Source: Chloroflexota bacterium (lineage in GTDB: Bacteria > Chloroflexota > Anaerolineae > Aggregatilineales > Phototrophicaceae). From it: 64,000 nt of DNA. Shown in pieces: positions 9,139 through 17,460 of the stretch; the stretch's first letter is position 1, and every line of letters starts with the position of its first letter. The notes under the pieces were generated by a model. It was not told where the DNA came from, made no database searches, and saw only the letters and a program-made list of their open reading frames with translations. The translations under genes and the position numbers were made by a program. The DNA lies in NCBI GenBank assembly GCA_020161935.1, contig JAIUNI010000020.1, forward strand, positions 1 to 64,000. The letters are read 5' to 3'.

Positions 9139-10017
9139 TTACGACTCTTTATCGGGAATCGGTGGTACAGGGGGTGGCAGCTTCTTGGTGTTCCCCTTAT
9201 CACGTCGCAGCCCCGCTAGTGGGTTGGGGAATGAAAACCGCGCTTGCTCCCCGACGGTTTTGGGTGGAAGCGGCTTGTCGTTGCCCGGCGGTGTTGGCAT
9301 GACATCGGTGGTCATCAACTGCTGCGTATCGGCCTGACGCACTGGCGGCACCTGGAAGGGCAGTGTTGACGGCGCGGCTTCTGGTACGGTGGGCGGCGGT
9401 GGCGCGGCGACTGGCACGAGGCGCTGGCTATCGCTAAACAGGTTGCGGTCGAAATCGGTCACGGCAAGCTGGTGTACCGGGGTCGCCAAAATCTGCTTCA
9501 CGATGTCGATACAGTCCGTTCGAAGATGCTTGTAAACATCGCGTGGGAGGTTGCCCGCCTCTAGCTCATCCAAAATCAAATCCATTAGTCCTAATAATTC
9601 GACCTCGGATACCGTCGGGCTGAATTGGCGCTGTACGATATACGGCGTGATAAACCCCGCCATGCGTTGAATAACAGGCGTGGCTGTTCCTTTAAGGTAG
9701 ATCATGACCGGCCAACGATCATCCGTTGAATGAACGCTGACTTGGTTGAATGAGGGGAATAAATCCTGACACAGCCGTTTGTAGAAGGTGAGGTAAAGGT
9801 TCGCCCAATCCTGGATGAGCGTGCCGACGTTCTGGTTGATGCTTTGCAGGGAATACGGCTGGTCAGCCATCAAAATCAGGATATTGTAACTGGCTAACCC
9901 GCGTGCAAGGCGCGGCAGGCGGTCATCAAACGTGCCGCGTTTATCCCACAGTTGCAGTAGGGCGGGGGCGAACTGCTCCGCCAGCGATACCATAATCCGT
10001 TCGTCTCGTTGATCCAT
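9139..10017 (-). CDS. Uncharacterised cytoplasmic protein with Pro-rich tail
   Basis: The first 190 residues of this 292-residue protein are helical and globular (LARGLASYNILILMADQPYSLQS; DLILDELEAGNLPRDVYKHL), while residues 195-292 are Pro/Thr-rich and probably disordered, ending in PPVPPIPDKES. There is no signal peptide or membrane helix. GAGG lies five bases before the ATG. The gene lies upstream of the RPVGW-repeat gene on the same strand with an 85-base gap. No family was recognised. Confidence 0.62.
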   Translation of the reverse strand: MDQRDERIMVSLAEQFAPALLQLWDKRGTFDDRLPRLARGLASYNILILMADQPYSLQSINQNVGTLIQDWANLYLTFYKRLCQDLFPSFNQVSVHSTDDRWPVMIYLKGTATPVIQRMAGFITPYIVQRQFSPTVSEVELLGLMDLILDELEAGNLPRDVYKHLRTDCIDIVKQILATPVHQLAVTDFDRNLFSDSQRLVPVAAPPPPTVPEAAPSTLPFQVPPVRQADTQQLMTTDVMPTPPGNDKPLPPKTVGEQARFSFPNPLAGLRRDKGNTKKLPPPVPPIPDKES

Positions 10018-10088
10018 AGTTGCCTCGGCAGATGACTCTCTGCTAGTCTTTATACCACGAGATACATTTTAATAAATATGTTTTTAGT

Positions 10089-10652
10089 CTACGGACGGCT
10101 GACTTCAATATCAACTTCGTATCCCTCTGCATTATGGACGACCACCCAGAAGGGACGGATCAGTTCATATGGACAATCGCCGGAAGCCGCGAGTTGTAAA
10201 CGGATCGCGATACGCCGCGTTGAAGAATCACGCTCAACCGCTTGGACAATGTGGTCGACAGTGCAGCCACCGGCGGCATTCCACACGCCCACCAATACAT
10301 CACCGGCAGTAAAAGGGTAGGCTTCGCGCTGGATGGGCTGCTCGCAGTATTCGCGCAGGTCAATTTGGGAGTAGAAGCGTTCCAGTTCGGCGGCACTGCG
10401 GATGGTGTAGCCGTTATCAAGCAACTGTTCGGCTGCCTCGAAGCATACCCCTTGCATGACGTACTTGGCATCCGTCCATCCATAATCCGGCGTGGTGGTT
10501 GCTTGTACTGGTGCGTTTGGGGTGGTTATCGGTGTTCCGACAGTGGTCGAAATGGGTTCCAAACGGATGCAGCCACCCAATAAAAATAGACTGAGCCAAG
10601 CGGGCTTAATGAGGCGATGACAAGTGATGGATAAAATTTTCGTAAGATGCAT
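10089..10652 (-). CDS. Putative lipoprotein of unknown function
   Basis: The 187-residue protein has a short basic N-terminus, a hydrophobic segment and a lipobox LLGGC at residues 24-28, so it is probably a lipid-anchored extracytoplasmic protein. A Thr/Pro-rich linker follows. The mature domain has several Cys (GVCFEA, REYCEQP, GGCTVD, SGDCPYE) that could form disulfides, and ends with a beta-rich segment (FWVVVHNAEGYEVDIEVSRP). No family was recognised. The first ATG lacks a convincing ribosome-binding site; the region up to 10740 is shared with the divergent phosphoesterase gene. Confidence 0.6.
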   Translation of the reverse strand: MHLTKILSITCHRLIKPAWLSLFLLGGCIRLEPISTTVGTPITTPNAPVQATTTPDYGWTDAKYVMQGVCFEAAEQLLDNGYTIRSAAELERFYSQIDLREYCEQPIQREAYPFTAGDVLVGVWNAAGGCTVDHIVQAVERDSSTRRIAIRLQLAASGDCPYELIRPFWVVVHNAEGYEVDIEVSRP

Positions 10653-10740
10653 GACAATTAAGGGATTTAAACTCGCACCACATTATAAAGCATGGTAAGA
10701 TGCAAGTGGTATTTTGAGTGTCTTAATAGCGGAACTAACC

Positions 10741-11472
10741 ATGCGTATTCTCATCATTTCTGATATTCATGCCAACCTCACAGCGTTCAAAACCGTTTTG
10801 GCGGATGCCAAAGACCAATGGGACTATGTGTGGTGCTTGGGCGATGTTGTCGGCTACGGGCCAGACCCCAATGAATGCGTGGAGTTGTTACGCACTTTAC
10901 CGCACTTATGCCTCGCTGGGAACCATGACTGGGCGGCACTGGGACGGCTCGACATTCGCACCTTCAACCCGGACGCACGGGTCGCGGTCAACTGGACACG
11001 CGAAACCCTGACCAAAGATAATATCGAATATCTGGATGCTTTGCCCACCACTTTTGTGATTGGCAACTTTACACTGGCACACGGCAGCCCGCGCGAACCG
11101 GTGTGGGAATACATTCTTGAGCCGTTGATCGCGACGCTCAACTTCCCCCATTTTGAAACGCCTTATTGTTTAGTCGGTCATACGCACCAACCCATCATCT
11201 ACGAAATGGTGAATGATGACGGTGATACGGCTGCGATCCCGCCCACGTACCGCAAAGTGCGCCAGCTCAATGGGCATCGCCAGATTATTAACCCCGGCAG
11301 CGTCGGTCAACCGCGTGATCAGAACCCCGACGCGGCATATGCCATTCTGGACGTTGAAACGAACACTTGGGAACATCGCCGTATTCCGTATGATGTGGCG
11401 ATGGTTCAAAAGCGGATGCGTGGTTTTGGAATGCCCGAACGTCTCATCAATAGGCTTGAACATGGCTGGTGA
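10741..11472 (+). CDS. Metallophosphoesterase (YfcE/MJ0936-like)
   Basis: The 243-residue protein has all calcineurin-like phosphoesterase motifs: SDIHAN at the N-terminus, GDVVGYGPDP, GNHDW, and GHTHQP near residue 145, which supply two-metal ligands. Substrates of this cytoplasmic subfamily are varied, often phosphodiesters. The ATG at 10741 directly precedes the first beta-strand, so it is preferred over an upstream ATG at 10714. Its last 11 bases overlap the start of the DtxR-type regulator gene, suggesting co-expression. A shorter paralogue lies at 40838. Confidence 0.86.
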   Translation: MRILIISDIHANLTAFKTVLADAKDQWDYVWCLGDVVGYGPDPNECVELLRTLPHLCLAGNHDWAALGRLDIRTFNPDARVAVNWTRETLTKDNIEYLDALPTTFVIGNFTLAHGSPREPVWEYILEPLIATLNFPHFETPYCLVGHTHQPIIYEMVNDDGDTAAIPPTYRKVRQLNGHRQIINPGSVGQPRDQNPDAAYAILDVETNTWEHRRIPYDVAMVQKRMRGFGMPERLINRLEHGW

Positions 11473-12160
11473 TATTACCTCTGACCTCGGCGATCTTAGC
11501 CGTACCATGCGAGATTACCTCGCGGAGATATACCGTTTAGCCGACCGTGCCGATGACCCGACCAGTTATATTGGTACATCAGCCCTCGCGGATTTACTGG
11601 ACGTTAGCCCTCCGGCTGTCAACCGGATGGTGACGCGCCTCAAAGAAAGCGGCTTGCTCGAACACGAGCCGTATCAAGGTATTCGCCTGACCCCAGCAGG
11701 GCAGTTAGAAGCGCTCAAGCAGTTGCGTTCACATCGTATTGTCGAGGTTTTTCTGGTGAATGTGATGGGCTTCGGTTGGCATCAAGTTCATGAAGAAGCC
11801 GAGCGTATGAGTCAGGGTTTGAGTGAGGTGCTGGTCGAGCGCATGTACCAGATGGCGCACAAGCCGACTCAATGCCCGCACGGCGAGCCTATTCCTTCGG
11901 TGGATGGCACATTGACCGTGCTTCACGACAGCTTGCTTTCGACGGCTGAGGCGGGAATCGACCTCGAAATTACCCGCGTGCGTACCCGCGAATCAGACCG
12001 GCTGGAATATCTGGCTGCGTTGGGTTTAACCCCCGGCAAGCACCTTCAGATCATCCACCTCGCCCCCTTTAACGGCCCGCTCCAACTCAAGGTCGGTACG
12101 GAATACCGTATCGTGGGTCATAACTTGGCGGAGTTGATTAAGGTGAAGCCTGTGGGCTAG
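11462..12160 (+). CDS. DtxR/MntR-family metal-dependent repressor with FeoA-like domain
   Basis: The 232-residue protein has an N-terminal winged helix (residues 12-75: SALADLLDVSPPAVNRMVTRL), a dimerisation and metal-binding region with WHQVHEEAERM and CPHGEPIP (about residues 107-145), and an SH3-like FeoA domain (about 155-228). These match DtxR/IdeR/MntR repressors that sense Fe(II) or Mn(II). The Cys-Pro-His and His-Glu residues are the expected ligands. The ATG lies inside the phosphoesterase gene (11-base overlap). The 3' end overlaps the convergent kinase gene by 23 bases. Which metal it senses cannot be told. Confidence 0.9.
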   Translation: MAGDITSDLGDLSRTMRDYLAEIYRLADRADDPTSYIGTSALADLLDVSPPAVNRMVTRLKESGLLEHEPYQGIRLTPAGQLEALKQLRSHRIVEVFLVNVMGFGWHQVHEEAERMSQGLSEVLVERMYQMAHKPTQCPHGEPIPSVDGTLTVLHDSLLSTAEAGIDLEITRVRTRESDRLEYLAALGLTPGKHLQIIHLAPFNGPLQLKVGTEYRIVGHNLAELIKVKPVG

Positions 12161-14162
12161 GGGACGGCGTACCCGTTACCACGTTCCCCTTTTCCAATGT
12201 TTCTTTCGTGACAATTTCTTTGGGCGGCACGATGATACTTTCGGCGATGGTTTCGCCCGCCAGTAGGTTGACGACCGCATCCATCATGCCTTCGGCGAGC
12301 TGTTCGTTGGATGAGCCGACTGACCCGCGAATGAAATAATCTTTGAGAATGTATTCTTGTGCCAGTGGTTCCGCGTCGATGCTGACGATGGTCACTTCGT
12401 CTGGCTTGATCCCCGCCTCGACCATCGCGTCAATTGCCCCGAATGAACCGGCATCGTTAATGCTCAAGATAAAGTTGAACTGAATCCCTTCTTCCAGCAG
12501 CTTGGCGACGGATTCTTTGCCCAGTTCGCGGGTTGCGCCTGTATAACGACCGATGACAGTCGCGTCCGGCGCAAATTCCTTAAGCCCTTCCTCCAGCCCG
12601 TTCGCGCGTGCCACAATATCCTCACGCGAGGCGTAATCGAGGATGATGACCTGCGCTGTGCCACCCATCTCGTCGCGCACGAGTTGTCCGGCGAATTGAC
12701 CGGGCGTGAGGCCGAGCAGATAGTTATCACCACCGACGAGTACCGCACCGTAGCCGAAGAAGTCGTTCGCTTGAAACACAATCGGAATATTCGCCTCATG
12801 CGCTTTAGCGAGGCCGTTTTCCAACAGGGAAATATCAAGCGGGCAGACGATCATGGCGGCTGCGCCTTCTGCCCGCGCTGTGTCGAACAGAGCCTGTTGT
12901 TTGTATGAATCGGTTTCACTGTCATAGAGACGGAACCTCAAGCCTTTTTTGCGGGCGAGGTCGCTGAGGTCACGCGCCATGCCTGCATGGAAAGCGGTCT
13001 CTTGGGTGCAGGCGATGTAGGCGATAAAACCACTGCTGCTCAGGCGGGCTTTTGCCTCGATGATAGCTTCCGAGTCCGGTACGATTTCTTCGGAAAGCAC
13101 ACTCTTTCCGGTTTCGATCAGCGTATCCAGCGGTGGGAGCGCGGCGAGTGCGGTTTGAGTCGCTTGTTGGGTGTTAGCGGTGTCGATAGTGCGTGTGACG
13201 ACGACTAAGACGATGCTGAGGATGATTAACACGGCGCTGGCTAAGAGCAGATACGCCGGTTTCACCTTTTTGGGCGCGGCGTGGGGGTTTAGCGGATGAA
13301 CTGGTTGGAGATGGGTCGAACTGCCCGCCGGTAAGCCGACAGCGATATTCAAGGCCTGCGCCATTTCGGTGGCGGTGTTGTAACGGGCGGTACGGTCTTT
13401 TTGAAGCGCCTTCATGATGACGGCTTCCACTTCCGGCGGTGTATTTGGGTTGAATTCACGCGGGGAAGTGGGCGGCTTTTCAAGGTGCTGGTAGATGATC
13501 GAAATGAGATCCGCCGTGTTGGTGTCGAAGGGCAGCCGTCCGGCGACCATGTTATAGAGGATCACGCCGAGGCTGTAGATGTCCGAGCGGTGGTCAAGCG
13601 GTTCACCCCGCAACTGTTCGGGAGACATATAAGCGGGTGTGCCGACGATGGTGCCACTGCGGGTAATTTCGCCGGAGCTTTCGGTGAGCTTGGCAAGCCC
13701 GAAGTCGGTCAAATACGCATAGCCACCATCATCCAGCATAATATTGCTGGGTTTCAAATCGCGGTGGATGATGCCCTTACTATGGGCGAAGGACAACCCT
13801 TGAGCGACTTGACTAAAGATAACCGCCGTACGGTCGAGGGGGATCGCGCCGCGCTTGAGCACTTCGCTGAGTGAGCCGCCCTTCAACCAGCGCATAGCTA
13901 AGTAGGCCAGTTCGTCTTTGATGCCGTAGGCGTAAATCGGCAGGATGTGAATGTGTTCGAGTTTGGCGATAAATTCAGCTTCGCGGGCAAAACGCTGCTT
14001 GAATTCCTCGTGTTCGCCTTCATCCAACCGAATGACCTTCAACGCTACATACCGGCTAATCGAGGGTTCGAATGCCTTATAGACGGTCGCCATCGCGCCC
14101 TGACCGAGGCGCTCCTCTACTTGAAAATTCCCTATCTTTTGACCAATGAGCGAATCTGGCAT
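12138..14162 (-). CDS. Ser/Thr protein kinase fused to a periplasmic sugar-binding-type receptor
   Basis: Residues 1-275 of this 674-residue protein are a PknB-type kinase: glycine loop LGQGAMATVYKA, Lys at VALKVI, catalytic HRDLKPSN (133-140), DFGLAKL and the MSPEQL activation segment. One membrane helix spans about 303-324. Residues 370-650 match a type 1 periplasmic binding protein of the ribose/xylose class (Peripla_BP_4): FIAYIACTQ, AAMIVCPLDISLL, ANIPIVFQAND, ILDYASREDIVARANG, FILSINDAGSFGAI, VTIVSIDAEP. The layout implies a receptor kinase that senses a small ligand outside and phosphorylates proteins inside. No sugar transporter is adjacent. Confidence 0.9.
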   Translation of the reverse strand: MPDSLIGQKIGNFQVEERLGQGAMATVYKAFEPSISRYVALKVIRLDEGEHEEFKQRFAREAEFIAKLEHIHILPIYAYGIKDELAYLAMRWLKGGSLSEVLKRGAIPLDRTAVIFSQVAQGLSFAHSKGIIHRDLKPSNIMLDDGGYAYLTDFGLAKLTESSGEITRSGTIVGTPAYMSPEQLRGEPLDHRSDIYSLGVILYNMVAGRLPFDTNTADLISIIYQHLEKPPTSPREFNPNTPPEVEAVIMKALQKDRTARYNTATEMAQALNIAVGLPAGSSTHLQPVHPLNPHAAPKKVKPAYLLLASAVLIILSIVLVVVTRTIDTANTQQATQTALAALPPLDTLIETGKSVLSEEIVPDSEAIIEAKARLSSSGFIAYIACTQETAFHAGMARDLSDLARKKGLRFRLYDSETDSYKQQALFDTARAEGAAAMIVCPLDISLLENGLAKAHEANIPIVFQANDFFGYGAVLVGGDNYLLGLTPGQFAGQLVRDEMGGTAQVIILDYASREDIVARANGLEEGLKEFAPDATVIGRYTGATRELGKESVAKLLEEGIQFNFILSINDAGSFGAIDAMVEAGIKPDEVTIVSIDAEPLAQEYILKDYFIRGSVGSSNEQLAEGMMDAVVNLLAGETIAESIIVPPKEIVTKETLEKGNVVTGTPSPSPQASP

Positions 14163-14349
14163 GACAAAAGATTCCTGAAAATGCAGTCGTTGTGTTGGAA
14201 ATAATTGAGTGGCTAAAGTATAGGCGATTTAGGGTCAATATGCTACCTACAAGCTGATGTCTTCATTATCGCTTACTCGATGCTTGCTCTACGCCATTAC
14301 GTCAGGTAATCGTAGTTTCCGCGTCGATACAATTCCGATATGGGGGTGC

Positions 14350-14355
14350 TATAAT
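14350..14355 (+). promoter_or_regulatory. Extended -10 promoter element for the C39-like gene
   Basis: TATAAT is preceded by TGC, giving TGCTATAAT (14347-14355), 35 bases before the ATG at 14391. There is no good -35 match at the usual distance, as is common for extended -10 promoters. Confidence 0.45.
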
Positions 14356-14390
14356 GCATTCTAACGGTGCAATAGTGTGGAAGAAGAACA

Positions 14391-15485
14391 ATGTCCCTTA
14401 AGCGTATTTTGCTCTTGCTGATTTTGCTGGTTGGCCTGCCTGTCGCGGTGGCGAACGCCCAAGACGCGACCGCACTCCCCAGTAATTACAAACTCAATGG
14501 CATTCAGCATATCCCCCAGCAGTGGAACAACTGCGGCCCCGCGACCCTGACGATGGGCTTGACGTATTTTGGCGGCGTGGCTGACCAAAATCCGGCGGCA
14601 TCGTGGCTGAAGCCGACCTCGGAAGACGGTAACGTCAGCCCGTGGCAGATGGTGGCTTACGTCAACACGGAACTCGGCAGCGCGACCCGTGCCATTGTGC
14701 GTGTGGGTGGTGATTTGACGACGATTAAGACCCTGCTTTCGAATAACTTCCCCGTCATCATCGAGGCGGGTTATGACCCCGAACCGGATCGTTTGGGTTG
14801 GATGGGACACTACTTGTTGATGGTGGGTTATGATGATGCCTCGCAGATCATCACCAGCTACGACAGCTATCTCGGCCCGAATAAGGCTTACAGCTACGAC
14901 CATATCGACGAATTCTGGCAGCACTTTAACAACACGTATATCGTCCTCTACAGCGCTAGCCGTGAAGAGGAACTGATGACCCTGCTCGGCACGAACGCTG
15001 ACCCGATCCAGAACACGCTGAACGCGCTGGAACTGAACCGGCAGCGGGCGCTGGCAAACGCGGCGGATAAGTTCGCGTGGTTCAACATGGGTTCGAACTA
15101 CGTTCAGCTTGCCGAGCTGAACCCGACGGCGTACAACCCGAAGGCTTACGAATACGCGGCGACGGCCTTTGACAAGTCGCGTGAGTTAGGTTTGCCGTGG
15201 CGCATGTTGTGGTATCAATTCGGCCCGTACGAAGCCTACAACGCGGTTGGGCGCTACCAAGATGTGCTGGATTTGGTACACGTCCAATTGAAGGAAGAAG
15301 GCACCTCACAATACATCGAAGAAACCTATTACTACGCCGGTGTTGCCCGCGAAGGGCAGGGCGACCTGACCCGCGCCCTCTCCAACTATATGGAAGCGGC
15401 ACGGCTTGACCCGAACTTTACCCCGGCTATCGTGGCGCGTGACCGGTTACAAAACACCGTATCGGCTTCGGCGGGTAACGGCTAA
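14391..15485 (+). CDS. Secreted C39-like cysteine peptidase with TPR-like tail
   Basis: The 364-residue protein has a signal peptide (LLLLILLVGLPVAVANAQ) and a C39-like papain fold: Cys in QQWNNCGPATLTM (about residue 47) and His in MGHYLLMVGYDD (about 139). Residues 200-355 form helical repeats resembling TPRs (FNMGSNYVQLAELNP; YYYAGVAREGQGDLTRALSNYMEAARLDP). The C39-like family (PF13529) includes secreted peptidases, distinct from bacteriocin-exporter C39 domains, and no ABC transporter is fused or adjacent. The protein probably acts outside the cell on peptides; the substrate is unknown. A terminator follows at 15511. Confidence 0.82.
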   Translation: MSLKRILLLLILLVGLPVAVANAQDATALPSNYKLNGIQHIPQQWNNCGPATLTMGLTYFGGVADQNPAASWLKPTSEDGNVSPWQMVAYVNTELGSATRAIVRVGGDLTTIKTLLSNNFPVIIEAGYDPEPDRLGWMGHYLLMVGYDDASQIITSYDSYLGPNKAYSYDHIDEFWQHFNNTYIVLYSASREEELMTLLGTNADPIQNTLNALELNRQRALANAADKFAWFNMGSNYVQLAELNPTAYNPKAYEYAATAFDKSRELGLPWRMLWYQFGPYEAYNAVGRYQDVLDLVHVQLKEEGTSQYIEETYYYAGVAREGQGDLTRALSNYMEAARLDPNFTPAIVARDRLQNTVSASAGNG

Positions 15486-15510
15486 CAGACTTCACGATTA
15501 ACAAGTTATC

Positions 15511-15538
15511 AAACGGCGGACACCGGTTCGCCGTTTTT
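15511..15538 (+). terminator. Rho-independent terminator after the C39-like gene
   Basis: Perfect 8-bp stem AAACGGCG/CGCCGTTT with a 10-base loop, followed by further T residues, 25 bases after the stop codon. Confidence 0.8.
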
Positions 15539-16019
15539 GATTCGCAAAATTCTTCAAATTCTGCAAATTCGGAAGCGTTTTATTGCAGTTTCGGCGGATT
15601 GCTCGGCTGGAGTTGCTGCAATTTTGGCAAAAGGTGTGCCGCCGCCAAGATTGCCAAAAGTCAGTAGTCTTTAGTCGACAGTCATTAGTCAAATGCAAAT
15701 GCCAGAGCCATTCATTTAAACCGCCAAGAACGCCAAGATTAATGCGGAGATTTAAGTTTATGATAGTGGTCACAGGGTAAGTGATAAACTCATTGCTTTA
15801 ACACAAACAGAATCCAGAGTGTAGGGACGAGATACATCTCGTCCGCGCCACAAAATCGCACCCATCACTTACGTTGTTACCACCACCAAGTTTATTTTAG
15901 AACAAATGTTTGTCGTCGTCAAGCGATTTGCGTTTGAATATACAAACTTTAGTGTCCTTTTTTGAGAGAGGGGCATAAAAGGACGAGGCACGCCTCGCCC
16001 CAAAGTGACAAGTTCTGAT
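15539..16019. repeat. Gene-free region with short dispersed repeats and two palindromes
   Basis: No convincing gene. It holds an AT-rich stretch with repeated TTCAAATTCTGCAAATTC-like phrases, a copy of the CCGCCAAGAACGCCAAGA-type repeat (about 15719-15737), and two REP-like palindromes: GGACGAGAT/ATCTCGTCC near 15824-15843 and GGACGAGGC/GCCTCGCCC near 15980-16000. The minus-strand open frame across 15498-15773 consists of these repeats and is not taken as a gene. Confidence 0.5.
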
Positions 16020-16640
16020 TTATTGACTGAGGGCTTGGATCATCTGGCGGAAGGCGCTGCGGTAATCCGCCGCGAGGTCGAAACGCGGGCTGCGACGGAT
16101 GGCATCCGGCGGGTCAACCGGGGCAAGCTGCGCGATGACGATGCGTTTGCCTTTGCCCTTGAAGAACTTCCACGCTGCCTCGACACTTTCGCTGTAGAGT
16201 GCTTGCGGCGACAGGACATACACCATGCGCGAACACTCGCTGAGGGCGGGGTGTACACCACCGGCCCAATGGACATCCTCACTGCCGTTGTCGTGCAGCC
16301 AGATGGCGATACCGGCTTTTTGCAAATCGTCCGCAAGCTGTTCCGCGATTTCCGAGTCGGCTTCGGTGAAGTTGATATAAGCCGTATCCTGCGCCAGTTT
16401 GGTGCGGGTATTGGTGGCAACCTGCACCGCTGCCGGACGCGATTCGCCGCTGTGGAGGGCGGTGCGCCCCATGCGGAACACCGTGCCGCCGCAGTCGGGG
16501 CATTCGCCTTTGGTGGCGGGGATGCCGCGCCGCGTCCAGACGGCTTTGGGGTTTTCGATCTCTATTGTGTCTTTACAACGGACGCAGTAGGCTTCGATTG
16601 CCTCGTCTTCTTCGTTGTAGTATTCAGCTTGGTCGTTCAC
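16020..16640 (-). CDS. DUF5679 zinc ribbon-TIR domain protein
   Basis: The 206-residue protein joins an N-terminal DUF5679-type zinc ribbon (residues 15-60: AYCVRC ... KGECPDCGGTVFRMG, Cys 19, 22, 47, 50) to a TIR domain (about 86-206). TIR features are the first strand TAYINFTEADSEIAEQLADDL, IAIWLHDNG, and SRMVYVLSPQALYSESVEAA, where Glu154 or Glu151 aligns with the catalytic Glu of NAD-cleaving TIR domains. Bacterial TIR proteins act in NAD hydrolysis, signalling or protein contacts. The GTG start has GGGAGA seven bases upstream. The gene stands alone, without a recognisable defence partner. Confidence 0.8.
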   Translation of the reverse strand: MNDQAEYYNEEDEAIEAYCVRCKDTIEIENPKAVWTRRGIPATKGECPDCGGTVFRMGRTALHSGESRPAAVQVATNTRTKLAQDTAYINFTEADSEIAEQLADDLQKAGIAIWLHDNGSEDVHWAGGVHPALSECSRMVYVLSPQALYSESVEAAWKFFKGKGKRIVIAQLAPVDPPDAIRRSPRFDLAADYRSAFRQMIQALSQ

Positions 16641-16714
16641 CCGCGTTCTCCCTTGAACCTACGGTAAATAATCTGACACATATATTCTACTCGGAAATGA
16701 TGGTTGATGCTTGT

Positions 16715-17047
16715 CTATTTGCTGGCGACGTACTCAAGCGCTTCTTGAAACAGTTCAAGTTCACCCTCGTAGTCCTCCGCGTCGGCGTGTTGGATGGACA
16801 GCCATTCCCGCCAGACGATTTGCTCGGCAACTTTGAACGGGTGTTTGGTGCGGTGGTCAATCAGTTTTTGGACACGGGGCGCTGGCAGCTTGACCGCGAC
16901 ACCGTTACTGCCCACCAATACAAAGATTTTGCCGTTGACGGTATAGACCGGATAGCCGAAGCCTTTGCTGGCTTTTACCCCCGGTATCCCCAACAGCATG
17001 TCGTCGAGCTTGGCTTTTTGGTCGGGGTTATGACGATGTTCGCTCAT
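16715..17047 (-). CDS. TfoX N-terminal domain-like protein (copy 2)
   Basis: The 110-residue protein shows the TfoX_N pattern GYPVYTVNGKIFVLVGSNGVAVKLPAPRVQ, in the same order as its upstream neighbour. The family includes the N-terminal domain of competence regulator TfoX but most stand-alone members have unknown function. The ATG at 17045-17047 (MSEHRHNPDQ), with GAGG about nine bases upstream, is preferred over an earlier in-frame ATG that would read 136 bases into the neighbour. The genes overlap by 20 bases. It probably arose by tandem duplication. Confidence 0.72.
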   Translation of the reverse strand: MSEHRHNPDQKAKLDDMLLGIPGVKASKGFGYPVYTVNGKIFVLVGSNGVAVKLPAPRVQKLIDHRTKHPFKVAEQIVWREWLSIQHADAEDYEGELELFQEALEYVASK

Positions 17048-17372
17048 AAGATGTTTCCTCAAGTACGTATTCGATGGCTTCATCGCAGAGTGATTTGCGG
17101 CTGTCGAAATCAGACGTGACGAGTATCCACTCTTTCCACGCGCGGCCTTCGGAAGGTTCGAAGGGCTGGATACCGGTTTCACCCGTGAGTTCTCGAACGC
17201 GCCGTGCGCCGACTTTCATCATGATGCCATTATCGAAAAGACCGACCGCAAGTTTACCGTTTACTTTATAAGCGCGGTAGCCAAACATCTTGGCGCGTTT
17301 GGCAATCGGGTGGTCAGCTAGTAAACGGTCGATCATTTGCTCAAGTTTGGGGTCAGATTGGAAGGTCGGCAT
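17028..17372 (-). CDS. TfoX N-terminal domain protein (copy 1)
   Basis: A 114-residue cytoplasmic protein with the hallmark AKMFGYRAYKVNGKLAVGLFDNGIMMKVGARRV, as in TfoX_N (PF04993) proteins, followed by a helical C-terminus. GGAGGG lies about eight bases before the ATG. It is directly downstream of recA with a terminator between them, so it probably has its own promoter, and overlaps the second TfoX_N gene by 20 bases. No role in competence can be inferred without a TfoX C-terminal domain. Confidence 0.78.
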   Translation of the reverse strand: MPTFQSDPKLEQMIDRLLADHPIAKRAKMFGYRAYKVNGKLAVGLFDNGIMMKVGARRVRELTGETGIQPFEPSEGRAWKEWILVTSDFDSRKSLCDEAIEYVLEETSYERTSS

Positions 17373-17405
17373 GGTGATGCCCTCCGGTTACATGGATTGA
17401 CCAAC

Positions 17406-17437
17406 AAAAAACGCAGAGTGTGTGACCCTGCGTTTTT
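17406..17437 (-). terminator. Rho-independent terminator after recA
   Basis: Ten-base stem AAAAACGCAG/CTGCGTTTTT at 17407-17416 and 17428-17437, 24 bases beyond the recA stop on the minus strand, followed by more T residues. The A/T flanks are symmetrical, so it could work in both directions. Confidence 0.85.
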
Positions 17438-17460
17438 GAAGTAAATAGCTGCTGGCTGTA

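Noticed and set aside
15498..15773. 91-residue minus-strand frame after the C39-like gene
   Set aside because: It is built from the intergenic repeat phrases and the terminator, with Asn/Arg-rich, domain-less sequence.
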